From: Cunninghamella blakesleeana
Taxonomy: Eukaryota; Mucoromycota; Mucoromycetes; Mucorales; Cunninghamellaceae
Assembly (NCBI GenBank): GCA_017871115.1
Contig: JAFCIZ010000001.1
Location: 2,771,501 to 2,835,500 of the forward strand
Direction: 5' to 3'
Length of the DNA stretch: 64,000 nucleotides
In this document: in pieces, positions 35,828 through 44,963 of the stretch
Position numbering within the stretch: the stretch's first letter is position 1
Layout: every line of letters starts with the position of its first letter
Notes under the pieces: model-generated
Databases searched by the model: none
What the model was told of the DNA's origin: nothing
The model's input: only the letters and a program-made list of their open reading frames with translations
Made by a program: the position numbers and the translations under genes

Positions 35828-36535
35828 TGTTGTGTAAATTTTTGGTTGTTTGAAAAGTAGAATTTCCTTTTTTAGTTTTGGAAAGTAGATAGTTATATAG
35901 TTTAGTTTAATTGTCAGTGAGCACCAGTATCTTGTTTTATAAGTAGATACAACTTAGTTTAGATTAATAGTTTAAGATAAAAAATAAAATAAAAATAAAA
36001 TAAAATAAAATTATATAATTGGATAAAGATCAACAATTATATAGACAAAGTAATAAAATTAAAATAAAATAAATATAATATCGGATAAAGATCAACGATT
36101 ATTATAATAAAATAATATAAAGTAATATTGGATAGTAATCAACAATATTAATATAAAATAAAAATAATCTTTAGCTAAAAAGATGAGTTAAGAGAATTTA
36201 ATATATAGAAATCTTTCTTTTATTCAAAATTAACTGAAGTTTTTCAAAAATAAAATAAAATCTCGCTCCTTTATATATAAAAATGATCTGAATTCAAACC
36301 CAGATTGGTAGGTAAGTTATAAAGACCATTATAACAAGGAGGAGTATAAATTGATAAAGTTATAAAAGATAAAATAAATAAATATATATATAATTATGAA
36401 ATACTATTGGATAAAATATAAGGTTAATATATATATATACATATATTTATATATGCAAAAACACTTGTTTAAAAATATATTTAAAAATTATTTTTAGGAT
36501 TATTTAGGTATGGTAAGTTCAACCATACCATAACA
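35828..36535 (-). repeat. 5' LTR of element 1 (708 bp)
   Basis: Same length and, in every part I compared, the same sequence as the LTR at 28662-29369. It acts as promoter for the element. On the element strand the TATA box is followed by the primer-binding-site-like core at 35915-35926. Confidence 0.93.
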
Positions 36536-36584
36536 TGCCCAATCGATTAAATTTTTATCCGAACGGGGTTTGTAAAAAAAAGAA

Positions 36585-36657
36585 AGCCCTACGGGGGGGT
36601 CGAACCCCCAACCTTGAGATTAAGAGTCTCACGCTCTGCCGATTGAGCTAGCAAGGC
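36585..36657 (-). tRNA. tRNA-Lys(CUU), copy 2
   Basis: Identical 73-nt gene to copy 1, on the opposite strand, with a T-run terminator. The flanks match copy 1 on both sides. Before element 1 inserted, copies 1 and 2 faced each other tail to tail about 120 bp apart. Confidence 0.95.
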
Positions 36658-37603
36658 TCTTCATGTCTTCAAAATCGACTGGTACTATATGTTTTTTGTA
36701 AATTTCTAAATTTATGTTTTTTTATTTTATTTTATTTTTCTGAAATAAATTTTCATATTTATCAGTTCATAAGGAAATATTGCTTCACAATATATACGAA
36801 TTATTCAATTCAGAAAAAAAACTTCTTTCTTTAACTATTTTTTTTTTTTTTTTTTTTAAAAAATTTTCGATTTTAATTACTTTTGCTATGTAACCTTTCT
36901 CTGATATATTTATCGATTCACACACTTTTTAAATACAGCTGTATAAAATATATTTTCGAAAAGGAATTATGGGTAGAACGATCGAGTTTTAATATTTTTT
37001 AAAAAAGACAACGTATGAAAATTCGGCATTATCCTATTATAATCCACAAAATATACTTTATTAAATTAGATATGTATATACAATAATAAAGCTTTTGCCC
37101 ATTGATGGCCAGTTTTTCATTATTTAGAAAACCTTGAACTAAAAAAAATCGATTTTTTCCTCTTTTTTGGACTAGTATATTTAATCAATATTTTACTTTT
37201 ATTTTATTATTGACCTTTATTGTATATATAATTTCCTTTTATTACTGATCGCTACTTTCTATTATGTTATCTTTCTACATTGCTATACAACCTTTCTTTA
37301 TACCATAGTATTTTTATATTCTATTTTTAATTATTATTATTATATATATTTTTATCATTTGTTTTATTAATCCACATGTAGCATCCACTTTAAAATCAAA
37401 ATAATGATAGTCACTACCAAAACAATCATAATACATATATTCTATAACATCAGTTAAATAGTTCAATACCTTGACAATCTTTTATTTTTCTTTGATATCT
37501 ATTATAAATTATGTACAATAAAGATTAAACTTGTTTTTAAAAATATCAAGGACCCATTAAAAAATTGATGTTTTAAATAATGATATATTGTTGAAAAGTA
37601 AAT
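36658..37603. other. Non-coding region between tRNA-Lys copy 2 and PET191
   Basis: The first about 60 bp are the conserved 5' flank of the tRNA cassette. The rest is AT-rich with no supported ORF, RNA gene or LTR similarity. Confidence 0.5.
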
Positions 37604-37969
37604 CTATTGTGCAGTATTTCCTCTAAATCTCTTTCGTGGGTCAAGCTAAATAAATAATGAGTTCAATAATAATAGTAAAAAAATAAAAATAAAAAAAAAA
37701 TAAGTTTATTAATATTTTATTTATTTATTTATTTATTTATTATTATTATTATTATTGTTATATAATGTTGTTTAAAATAAATTACTATTTACCATTCCTC
37801 TTCGACAATCAGCAAAACTCTTTTTGATACTTTGACATTCAGTTGGGACATCAGCTTCATGTTCCTTTTTAAAACATTCTTTTACGGTATTTCTTTTAAT
37901 TAAGACACAATCAGATTTGAGCATACATTCTATGAGTTCTTGTCTGATTTCTTGACAAGATGAAGGCAT
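37604..37969 (-). CDS. PET191: Cytochrome c oxidase assembly factor PET191/COA5
   Basis: Small twin-CX9C-type protein of the mitochondrial intermembrane space, needed for complex IV assembly. Two exons (37793-37969, 37604-37645) encode 72 aa. MPSSCQEIRQELIECMLKSDCVLIKRNTVKECFKKE...PTECQSIKKSFADCRRGM-LDPRKRFRGN matches the family in length and in cysteine positions. The RGM-x-D-x-RKRFRGN ending is diagnostic. The second exon encodes only 13 residues. The gene lies between two divergent tRNA-Lys copies that attract retrotransposons. Confidence 0.93.
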
Positions 37970-38188
37970 AGCTAATAAATATAAAAAATTAGCAAGTTAC
38001 TAATTCACAAAATTTTTAGAAAATAATTTTTAGTAAATAAAAAAAAGAAAAAGAAAAAGAAAAATAGGCAAAATTTTACCATTAAAATAATTTTCAAACT
38101 CCACAAAATTTGCAACACAAATAAAAGTTTCACTTTTCTATTTTTTACTAGAAATGTATAGTACCAATCGATTTTGAAGACATGAACA

Positions 38189-38261
38189 GCCTTGCTAGCT
38201 CAATCGGCAGAGCGTGAGACTCTTAATCTCAAGGTTGGGGGTTCGACCCCCCCGTAGGGCT
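38189..38261 (+). tRNA. tRNA-Lys(CUU), copy 3
   Basis: Same 73-nt gene as copy 1, followed by a T6 terminator and the conserved ACAAACCCCGTTCGGATAAA box. A decayed LTR begins about 67 bp downstream. Confidence 0.95.
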
Positions 38262-38417
38262 TTCTTTTTTACAAACCCCGTTCGGATAAAAGTTTAGGCT
38301 TTTATTGATCCATTTAAAATTATTTTGGTGTGCTTTTGGTAAGAGTTGTTTTTGTTAAAATAAAACAATTGCAGTGAGCACCAGTTCTTGTTTTATAACT
38401 AAAACGACTTAATATAT

Positions 38418-39179
38418 TGTTGTGTGGGTTTTTGTTTAAGATTTATTTTTTTTGAAATGAGGAATGAGTATTATAAGTAATATTTGATATGTATAATATA
38501 ATTCCAGTGAGCACCAGTTCCTGTTTTATAAGTAGAACGACTTAATATAAAGGAATAAAAAAATAAAATAAAATAAAGTAAAAAATAAAGAAATAAAAAA
38601 TATAAAAATTTTAAAAGGTGTAATATAATTGCAGGATTAAAGAGAGATTTCAGTAACCGCAATGTAAAATAAATATAATAAGAAAATTTATAAAGTAATT
38701 TAAATTTGAATTGTTGAAAAATATATTTAAGTAAATAAATATAAAATAAAAAAATAAAATGATATAGTTTGTTATAAAAAAATAGATAAATTCAGTAATT
38801 TGAATAAGTTATAAGTAAAATAAGTTAAAATTATAAAATATGATTTATAAAGTGGACAAGTTCAATAATTATTTAATAGATAATAATTTATTATAAAAAT
38901 TTGACAATTTAAGAGAAAGAAAGAGAAAAAAAATGATTCTATTTATACAAAAAAAAAAGATAAAAATTAAAAATTTATGAGAGTGAGGAGAGATAAAATA
39001 AAGTTTGGAGTCATAACGCTGGAGTCATGACGCTGGAGTCATAGCACCGGAGTCATGACGCTAGAGTCATAGCACCGGAGTCATGACACTGGAGTTATGG
39101 CTCTGGAGTCATGGCACCAGTAACACAAAATCAGGCCCAAATAAGGAAAAAAAAATATTAAAGAGCATTATTGCTAACA
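38418..39179 (-). repeat. 3' LTR of element 2 (762 bp)
   Basis: Starts TGTTGTGTGGGTTTT and ends TTGCTAACA on the + strand. It carries CCAGTGAGCACCA (38504-38516) beside a TATA box (element strand TATAAAAC). A 14-bp minisatellite lies at 39007-39118. Confidence 0.92.
39007..39118. repeat. Minisatellite in LTR: eight copies of a 14-bp unit
   Basis: Units such as GGAGTCATGACGCT and GGAGTCATAGCACC are repeated eight times without gaps. On the element strand each unit presents ATGACTCC or a close variant. The array is in U3, upstream of the TATA box. It is duplicated in the other LTR at 46750-46861. Confidence 0.95.
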
Positions 39180-39616
39180 CCTCCGACGTCAACAAAAGAT
39201 GGACCTCCAGCTTTATCGAATTCTTCTTCAGTCCAATGATCATGACGATTTACCCTTCTGCAGAAAATCTTGTTAAACTTTTTATTTCCAATACCAGTGA
39301 GCAATCCTCCAAGTAATTTTGATCTTTCTATCTTATATAAGATGAGTTCTTCTTGTGTCTTTGGAATTTGTAACTTAGTATGAATGAGTGAAATAATACT
39401 TGGACAGAGTTGATTGGCGAAGGTAGTTTGCATCTTAATTTTCAACTTTTTTATTTTTTCATGATCATTTACATACATAGGATATGTAAATTTAATAAAT
39501 GCCCTGTAGGTTTCTTCTTGTGATAGAGTGTCAAAGTCAGCCAATACTTGTAGTGTTTCGTCATAAAGTGGATCTTCATCCAGTAGGACTCGTTCGGTAT
39601 TGAATGGCATATCCAT
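39158..39616 (-). CDS. Extra 3' ORF of unknown function (element 2)
   Basis: 152 aa after the integrase, with the last about 7 codons inside the 3' LTR. Start MDMPFNTERVLLDEDPLYDETLQVLADFDTLSQEETYRAFIKF is acidic. The middle is helical and basic (HEKIKKLKIKMQTTFANQL), and the end contains CRRVNRHDHWTEEEFDKAGG. There is no signal peptide, membrane span or known domain that I recognise. The start follows a run of T. A shorter ORF of 69 aa holds the same place in element 1. The normal base composition for this genome and its length suggest it is real. Confidence 0.6.
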   Translation of the reverse strand: MDMPFNTERVLLDEDPLYDETLQVLADFDTLSQEETYRAFIKFTYPMYVNDHEKIKKLKIKMQTTFANQLCPSIISLIHTKLQIPKTQEELILYKIERSKLLGGLLTGIGNKKFNKIFCRRVNRHDHWTEEEFDKAGGPSFVDVGGVSNNAL

Positions 39617-39918
39617 TTTTTTTTTTTTTTAAAAAAGTTTGATATTATTAAGTAAATTATTTCAAAAAGAAATATGTATATATAAAAAAATATTTTTTTT
39701 TTTTTTCTTATATATATATATATATATTTTTTTTTTTTTCGTAGTTTGAAAAATATACTTCTTTTTTTTTTTTTTGTTTTATGTCTATCTTTTATGTATA
39801 TTATTTTGATGTAGTTATTATATAAATTGTTTTTCGGGTAAACACGTGAATTAATGTTTTAAATTTCATTATTAATTATATTTATATATTTCATTATCAT
39901 CCTTTTCTTTTTTTTTTT

Positions 39919-41238
39919 TTATATGTCCAATCCATAGGTTTTATTTACGTGATTATTCCAATATACATCTGGTAATTGCAATATTTTTAGTCTGTTTCCG
40001 TGTATTCTTCTTAATTTTGTTCTTGTTGTATCCAAGGATTTTATTATATACGTACCCTTTCCAAGTGATTGGTGTATTATATATTTTCCTTGCCACATAT
40101 CGGAAATCTTACCAGACCAAGAGTTTGATTTTATACCAGTATATAATGTTACTATATCCCCAATTCTAAATGCAGGTTTCCATTCTCTATTACTGTTTAA
40201 AACTTTTTTATCAATAGCCCGTTTTTGGTTTTCTTGAGATTTTTCTATCATTTTTGCAGCTGTCGATCTTATCTGATTGAGTGATATAATTTCCTTATTT
40301 GTACGTAATTTTAATTGTGTATCAAAATTATAAGAATTAAAATCTATAGGTTTGTCATGTTGATCGAACGGGGTTTTAACATTATATCCGTATGTTAAAA
40401 AGAATGGTGATTGTTGAGTAGATGCCTGTCTGATTGAACGATAAGAAAATAGAACTGATGGTAGATATTGGTCCCATATTGATTTTTCCGTGGAAGTTAC
40501 CTTTTTTATAATAGTCCCAAGTGTAGAATTAAATTTTTCAATTAATCCATTGGCTTGAGAATTTCCAACTGAGATTGTGTTGTGATGAATATTGTATTGA
40601 TAGCAAACTTTCTTTATAAGGTCACTGATAAATGGTTTACCATTGTCGGTTATAATTAAATGAGGAGTACCATGCCGACATATTATTTCTTCATAAATAA
40701 ACAAAGCAACTTCGGATGTAGTTTGATAACGTAGCGCACGCGCTTCTACCCATTTTGTTAAATAATCTATTCCTGCAATAATATATCTATAACCGCCTTT
40801 AGATGTGGGAACATGTTTAACGTCTAATCCCCATTGTTCAAAAGGTTTTGACTTGACAGGTATTGGATATAAGAATTCATTTAACTTTCTTGAACCAGTT
40901 GATTGACATCTTGGACATTTTTTTATATATATTTGTATATCTTTTGCCATGCCATCCCAATAATATCTTATAGATAGTTTATATAAAGTATTGTGATAAC
41001 CTATATGACCACCTAAAGGATGTTGATGATACATATAAAGTGCTTCTATGGCTTCTTGTTTATTTAATACTTGTCTTAAGGTTTGGTGATAAATATTAAA
41101 CTTATATAATTTATTATTGCGAATGATAAAGTTGTGTGAATTACGTTGTAAGTATCTTTTCATTTTTGCTGTTGTGTTTTCAGGTATTTTTAATGTAGTA
41201 AGATATTCTTTTAATTTATCTATAGTTTGTTGGTCCAT
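39919..41238 (-). CDS. Integrase as a separate ORF (element 2)
   Basis: 439 aa, colinear with the integrase of element 1. HHCC finger: YHQHPLGGHIGYHNT...KKCPRCQ. DDE core: GLDVKH, IITDNGKPF and GLIEKFNSTLG. C-terminal module: FRIGDIVTLYTG...MWQGKYIIHQSLGKGTYII. There is no chromodomain. It has its own ATG, 632 bp beyond the stop of the RT-RNase H ORF. All catalytic residues are present. Confidence 0.92.
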   Translation of the reverse strand: MDQQTIDKLKEYLTTLKIPENTTAKMKRYLQRNSHNFIIRNNKLYKFNIYHQTLRQVLNKQEAIEALYMYHQHPLGGHIGYHNTLYKLSIRYYWDGMAKDIQIYIKKCPRCQSTGSRKLNEFLYPIPVKSKPFEQWGLDVKHVPTSKGGYRYIIAGIDYLTKWVEARALRYQTTSEVALFIYEEIICRHGTPHLIITDNGKPFISDLIKKVCYQYNIHHNTISVGNSQANGLIEKFNSTLGTIIKKVTSTEKSIWDQYLPSVLFSYRSIRQASTQQSPFFLTYGYNVKTPFDQHDKPIDFNSYNFDTQLKLRTNKEIISLNQIRSTAAKMIEKSQENQKRAIDKKVLNSNREWKPAFRIGDIVTLYTGIKSNSWSGKISDMWQGKYIIHQSLGKGTYIIKSLDTTRTKLRRIHGNRLKILQLPDVYWNNHVNKTYGLDI

Positions 41239-41804
41239 TTTTTTTTTTTTTTAAGTATAATTATATAAATTTGTTGTTTTTATTATTGTTGTTAGATTTG
41301 TTGTTTAGGCTTTGTTGTAAGTTACTTTAATAATATAATTTAGTAAGTGTTATTTATGTTGTAATAATTATGTATTTTGTTAGTTTGGATATAGCTTTTA
41401 ATGTCTTCAATCACCTTTGGACAAATAATAATGATATATATATATATATATATATATATTTTGTGTGTGTGTTTGTTTTTTTTTTTTTTTTAATTTTGAT
41501 GTTGTTGAAATAATTGTTTGTTAAATAACTGTTATAAAAGATTTGTTGTAATATAAATAATTGTTGTATAAAGTAAAAATAATTGTTGTAAATAAATAAA
41601 ATGTCTGTTGTAAATAAATAATATAACTATTGTAAAATATAACTTTTTGTTGTATGTGTTGTTGAAATAATAATAATTGTTGTAGAATGTTGTCTTTTGT
41701 AAAATAATTGTAATATAATAAATTGTTATGTTAATATTTGTCTAGCTTTTATCGTCTTCAATTTCCCTTGGACGTATATTAAAAATATAATTTATAATAA
41801 TTCT

Positions 41805-41851
<47 letters not shown>

Positions 41852-41870
41852 ATTATTATTATTATTATTT
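41239..41870 (-). other. Non-coding gap between RNase H and integrase ORFs (element 2)
   Basis: AT- and TTG-rich (many TGTTGTAA-like words), with a (TA)n and a run of about 40 T. It carries two copies of a 31-nt motif, at 41393-41423 and 41744-41774. A third copy lies at 31150-31180 in the corresponding gap of element 1. Core elements on the element strand are CCAA, TGAAG and AAAAGCT. No ORF links the flanking genes. Confidence 0.7.
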
Positions 41871-44800
41871 TTAATACCCAAGTCTTGAAAGAAAATCTGC
41901 AGACTGTTGTTTTTTTCCACTACGATACTGTATTTCAAAATCATAATCAGCCAAGTAAGTAATCCATCTTGCCACCATACCAGTAGGTTTAGGTGCTTTT
42001 ATTAGCCATCGTAAAGGAGAATGATCAGAAAGGACTGTAAACTTTTTTCCTAGAAGATATGGTCTAAAAGTTTGTAAACTCCATATGAGAGCCAGACATT
42101 CTAATTTAGTTGCACTATAATTTTGTTCACTTTGCTTTAAACCTCGGCTTGCATATACTACTGGATGTTCTTGATTGTCATCATCCAATTGTGAGAGTAC
42201 ACAGCCTAATCCTTCCATAGATGCATCACATACAATTATAAATGGTTTATTAAAATCAGCCCTTTTAAGAATTGGTGCTTCTGTTAATTTTTGTTTTAAA
42301 AGTTCAAACGATTTTGTTGTTGTTTCAGTCCAAGGTGATTTATTTTTTGTTTTTGTAACATCGTGTAAAGGTCTTGCTATTGCTGCAAAATTTTGTATGA
42401 ATCGCCTGTAATAAGAAGCTAGTCCAATAAATCCTCTGATTTGTTTAACTGTTATCGGTTGAGGAAAATCTTTTACTTTTTCTATTTTTGCTGGATCTGT
42501 CTTTATTCCATCTTGTGTTATTATATATCCCAGGAATTTTAATTCATTTTTAAAGAAGACACATTTTTCTATATTAAAAAGTAGTCCACCTTTACGAGCA
42601 CATTTGAATAATTCTTCTAAATCTATTAAATGTTGTTCTATACTTTTTGAGTGTACATTCAAATCATCTATATAGGCTACTAGACATCTATTAATCATTG
42701 ATCTAAAACATATATCTATTAACCGTTGGAATGTTGCAGGACTATTAACTAAACCCATTGGTAGCATTTCATATTGATAAGTGCCAAATTTTGTGACGAA
42801 TCCAGTTAGTTCTTTACTATTATTTTTTAGAGGTACTTGGTGAAATCCTGACCTAAGATCCAAAGCTGAAAATATACTTGAAGTACCAAGTTCATCAATA
42901 AGATCATCAATTCTAGGTAATGGATAAGCATCTACTTTAGTCTGTGCATTTAATTTTCTATAGTCTACTACCATTCTGTAATCGCCATTTTTCTTCTTAA
43001 CTAATATAATAGGAGCAGTATAAGGTGTATTAGCAGGCTTAATTATTCCCAATTCACATAGTCGATCCAATTCCTTTTTTAAATATTCTTGTTCCATTGG
43101 ACTCATACGATAAGGTCGATGTCTAATGGGTACTGTGTTATCTTGTAAAATTATATCATGTTCAATCATAGTAGTACATCCCATCCTATCATTGTTCCAG
43201 TCAAAAACATCTTGATAATGATTTATTAGTTTCCAAAATTTAATTTTATAATCTTCAGGTATATTTCCAAGTTGTAGTTTTTCTTTAAGAGATTCATCCA
43301 GTGTTTCATCATCATCCATATTATCAATATTGAATAATTCTTCTGTTAGTCCATTCATGTCAAGTGATTCAACTATATCATAACCTTTCAGATCATCAGC
43401 TTCTAATGCACAATCATTATTCATTAAATTATAATATTCACTAATTATATGATGAGGTGGTAAATCAATATCATTATCAGATCTATTAATTAAATTTAAT
43501 GTAAATTCGTTTGGATTAGCAATAGCATTTTGATCATCTTGAGTAAGAAGTATAGGTTCAGATGTATGCATAGAAGGATTTACATAGAATTGACAATTTG
43601 TATGAGGAGGTATGGTCATCCCTTGAATACCAGTAGATATAATTAAACTATTTTCATTTTGATTACGATCAATATTAATTCTAACGTCATCTTCCATATA
43701 ATAATTTTCTTCATCAGAGTATTCATCATGTTCCCAATCATCATCAGTTTCAGTGTCTGTTGTTGTTTCAAGATCACTATTTGTTGTATCAAAATTATTA
43801 TCTATTTCGTTAGTATCCTTTGTTGTATTATCTTGTGTTGAGTTTGCAGATTGATAATTAATATTAATTGATTTAATTGTAACTAAAGGTTTATCTGTTT
43901 CTTTTAAAAATGTAATCGGTAATTCAGCTGATTTATGTTTATACAAAACTTTAAGAGTACTTGTTCTAAAATTTAGAAGAGCTTGAGCATGACTTAACCA
44001 ATTGTTGCCTAAAACCAAGTGAGCAGGACATTTAGGTAATACTTCCATATTAACAGGTATTATAATGTCAGGTGTTACTTGTATTTGTACATCATGTATT
44101 GTTCCAAGAGTTGCTTGTTTTGTACCATTTCCTAAAATAAAGATATTAGTAGAAGGAGCATCAATTTGTAAACCTAATAATTTCATCATTGATTTTGACA
44201 TGCAAGATTTCGAGGCACCGCTATCAATCAATCCTCTTATTCTTTTATCATTAATAATTAAACTTGTATAAGCTGCTGTTGTAGTAAGTTCTGTGTTAGT
44301 TAATGTATTTAATGGTATGTCTGTTGCAGTTGTATCAGTTTGATCTTTTATTTTTGTTGCTTTTCTTTTAGGTCTACATGCAGTTAATAATTGACGTCGT
44401 AAAGTATGTGATGATTTAATTAAATCTCCAACATCAATATTAGCTTTTTGTTTAAAAACATCATCTACTATGTTATAGTTTATTTGCACTGGAGATGGTG
44501 GTTGTCGTTTTCGTTTTGTTTTATTTTCTGGTTCAATAATATTATCTATAATATAATCATTAATCATATCTTGTTGGGATAATTGTTGTTCAGTAATATC
44601 TTCAATTAATTTAGATGTATTATTTATATTTAATTTTTGTTTTCCTTTGCTGATTGTTTTTGGAGTCTTAGAAGACGAAGGTATAACTGCAGGTGGTTTG
44701 TCTAATCTAGCTGCATAAAGATCTTCATCATCATAATGTGTATATTCATTTTCATCCCATAATTCATGTTGATCAAATATTGCATTCATATTTTGTTGAT

Positions 44801-44927
44801 TATTTTTTGTATTATTATCTTTTATATTGTTTTTATTATTTTTATAAAAGTTATTGTTATTATTTTGATTATTATTGCTAATATTATTATTATTGTTGTT
44901 AATGGATTTGTTATCAGGGACTTCCAA
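41871..44927 (-). CDS. pol: Pol part 1: protease, reverse transcriptase, RNase H (element 2)
   Basis: 1018 aa from the first ATG, open upstream to the gag stop in the -1 frame. An Asn-rich N-terminal linker comes first. Retropepsin has the canonical GLIDSGASKSCMS. RT: IIKPANTPYTAPIILVKKKNG, FSALDLRSGFHQVPL, MPMGLVNSPATFQRLI and YIDDLNVHS. RNase H: VCDASMEGLGCVLSQ, TKLECLALIW and SDHSPLRWL, ending QQSADFLSRLGY. As in element 1, the ORF stops right after RNase H. No frameshift or premature stop is visible. Confidence 0.93.
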   Translation of the reverse strand: MEVPDNKSINNNNNNISNNNQNNNNNFYKNNKNNIKDNNTKNNQQNMNAIFDQHELWDENEYTHYDDEDLYAARLDKPPAVIPSSSKTPKTISKGKQKLNINNTSKLIEDITEQQLSQQDMINDYIIDNIIEPENKTKRKRQPPSPVQINYNIVDDVFKQKANIDVGDLIKSSHTLRRQLLTACRPKRKATKIKDQTDTTATDIPLNTLTNTELTTTAAYTSLIINDKRIRGLIDSGASKSCMSKSMMKLLGLQIDAPSTNIFILGNGTKQATLGTIHDVQIQVTPDIIIPVNMEVLPKCPAHLVLGNNWLSHAQALLNFRTSTLKVLYKHKSAELPITFLKETDKPLVTIKSININYQSANSTQDNTTKDTNEIDNNFDTTNSDLETTTDTETDDDWEHDEYSDEENYYMEDDVRINIDRNQNENSLIISTGIQGMTIPPHTNCQFYVNPSMHTSEPILLTQDDQNAIANPNEFTLNLINRSDNDIDLPPHHIISEYYNLMNNDCALEADDLKGYDIVESLDMNGLTEELFNIDNMDDDETLDESLKEKLQLGNIPEDYKIKFWKLINHYQDVFDWNNDRMGCTTMIEHDIILQDNTVPIRHRPYRMSPMEQEYLKKELDRLCELGIIKPANTPYTAPIILVKKKNGDYRMVVDYRKLNAQTKVDAYPLPRIDDLIDELGTSSIFSALDLRSGFHQVPLKNNSKELTGFVTKFGTYQYEMLPMGLVNSPATFQRLIDICFRSMINRCLVAYIDDLNVHSKSIEQHLIDLEELFKCARKGGLLFNIEKCVFFKNELKFLGYIITQDGIKTDPAKIEKVKDFPQPITVKQIRGFIGLASYYRRFIQNFAAIARPLHDVTKTKNKSPWTETTTKSFELLKQKLTEAPILKRADFNKPFIIVCDASMEGLGCVLSQLDDDNQEHPVVYASRGLKQSEQNYSATKLECLALIWSLQTFRPYLLGKKFTVLSDHSPLRWLIKAPKPTGMVARWITYLADYDFEIQYRSGKKQQSADFLSRLGY

Positions 44928-44963
44928 TTGACCATTAGATGCAATTGCCCTGTCTAGTTTTTT
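44917..44963 (-). promoter_or_regulatory. -1 programmed frameshift signal, gag to pol (element 2)
   Basis: A AAA AAC (44957-44963, element strand) directly precedes the gag stop TAG (44954-44956). A hairpin with GGG/CCC and CAATTG/CAATTG pairs (44942-44947 with 44925-44930) and an 11-nt loop follows after 6 nt. Layout is the same as in element 1, although the loop and bulge sequences differ. Confidence 0.8.

Larger units (their letters stand above)
28662..36535 (-). mobile_element. Full-length Ty3/gypsy-like LTR retrotransposon, element 1 (7874 bp)
   Basis: Transcribed leftward. It is bounded by two 708-bp LTRs (TG...CA) and a 4-bp target duplication TGCC (28658-28661 and 36536-36539). Internal order in transcription direction: primer-binding site at 35805-35822, gag 34519-35652, protease-RT-RNase H 31283-34492, gap 31038-31282, integrase 29724-31037, small ORF 29315-29524, then a purine tract (complement of 29370-29379) next to the 3' LTR. 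I saw no differences between the LTRs where I compared them, and all large ORFs are open, so the insertion looks recent and possibly active. RT motif FIDDLN and the RT-RH-IN order place it in the Ty3/gypsy (Metaviridae) group. The integrase has no chromodomain. Confidence 0.93.

Noticed and set aside
34915..36535. Tf1-like self-priming from the LTR copy of the primer-binding site
   Set aside because: The LTR copy is in the same orientation as the primer-binding site, not complementary, so it cannot pair with it.
38471..38662. 63-codon minus-strand ORF, repeated identically at 46213-46404
   Set aside because: It lies wholly in the two LTR copies of element 2. The identity reflects the LTR duplication, and the peptide is low-complexity Phe/Leu.
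29724..41238. Integrase C-terminal chromodomain
   Set aside because: Both proteins end soon after the GPY/F-like module, and no aromatic-cage segment follows.
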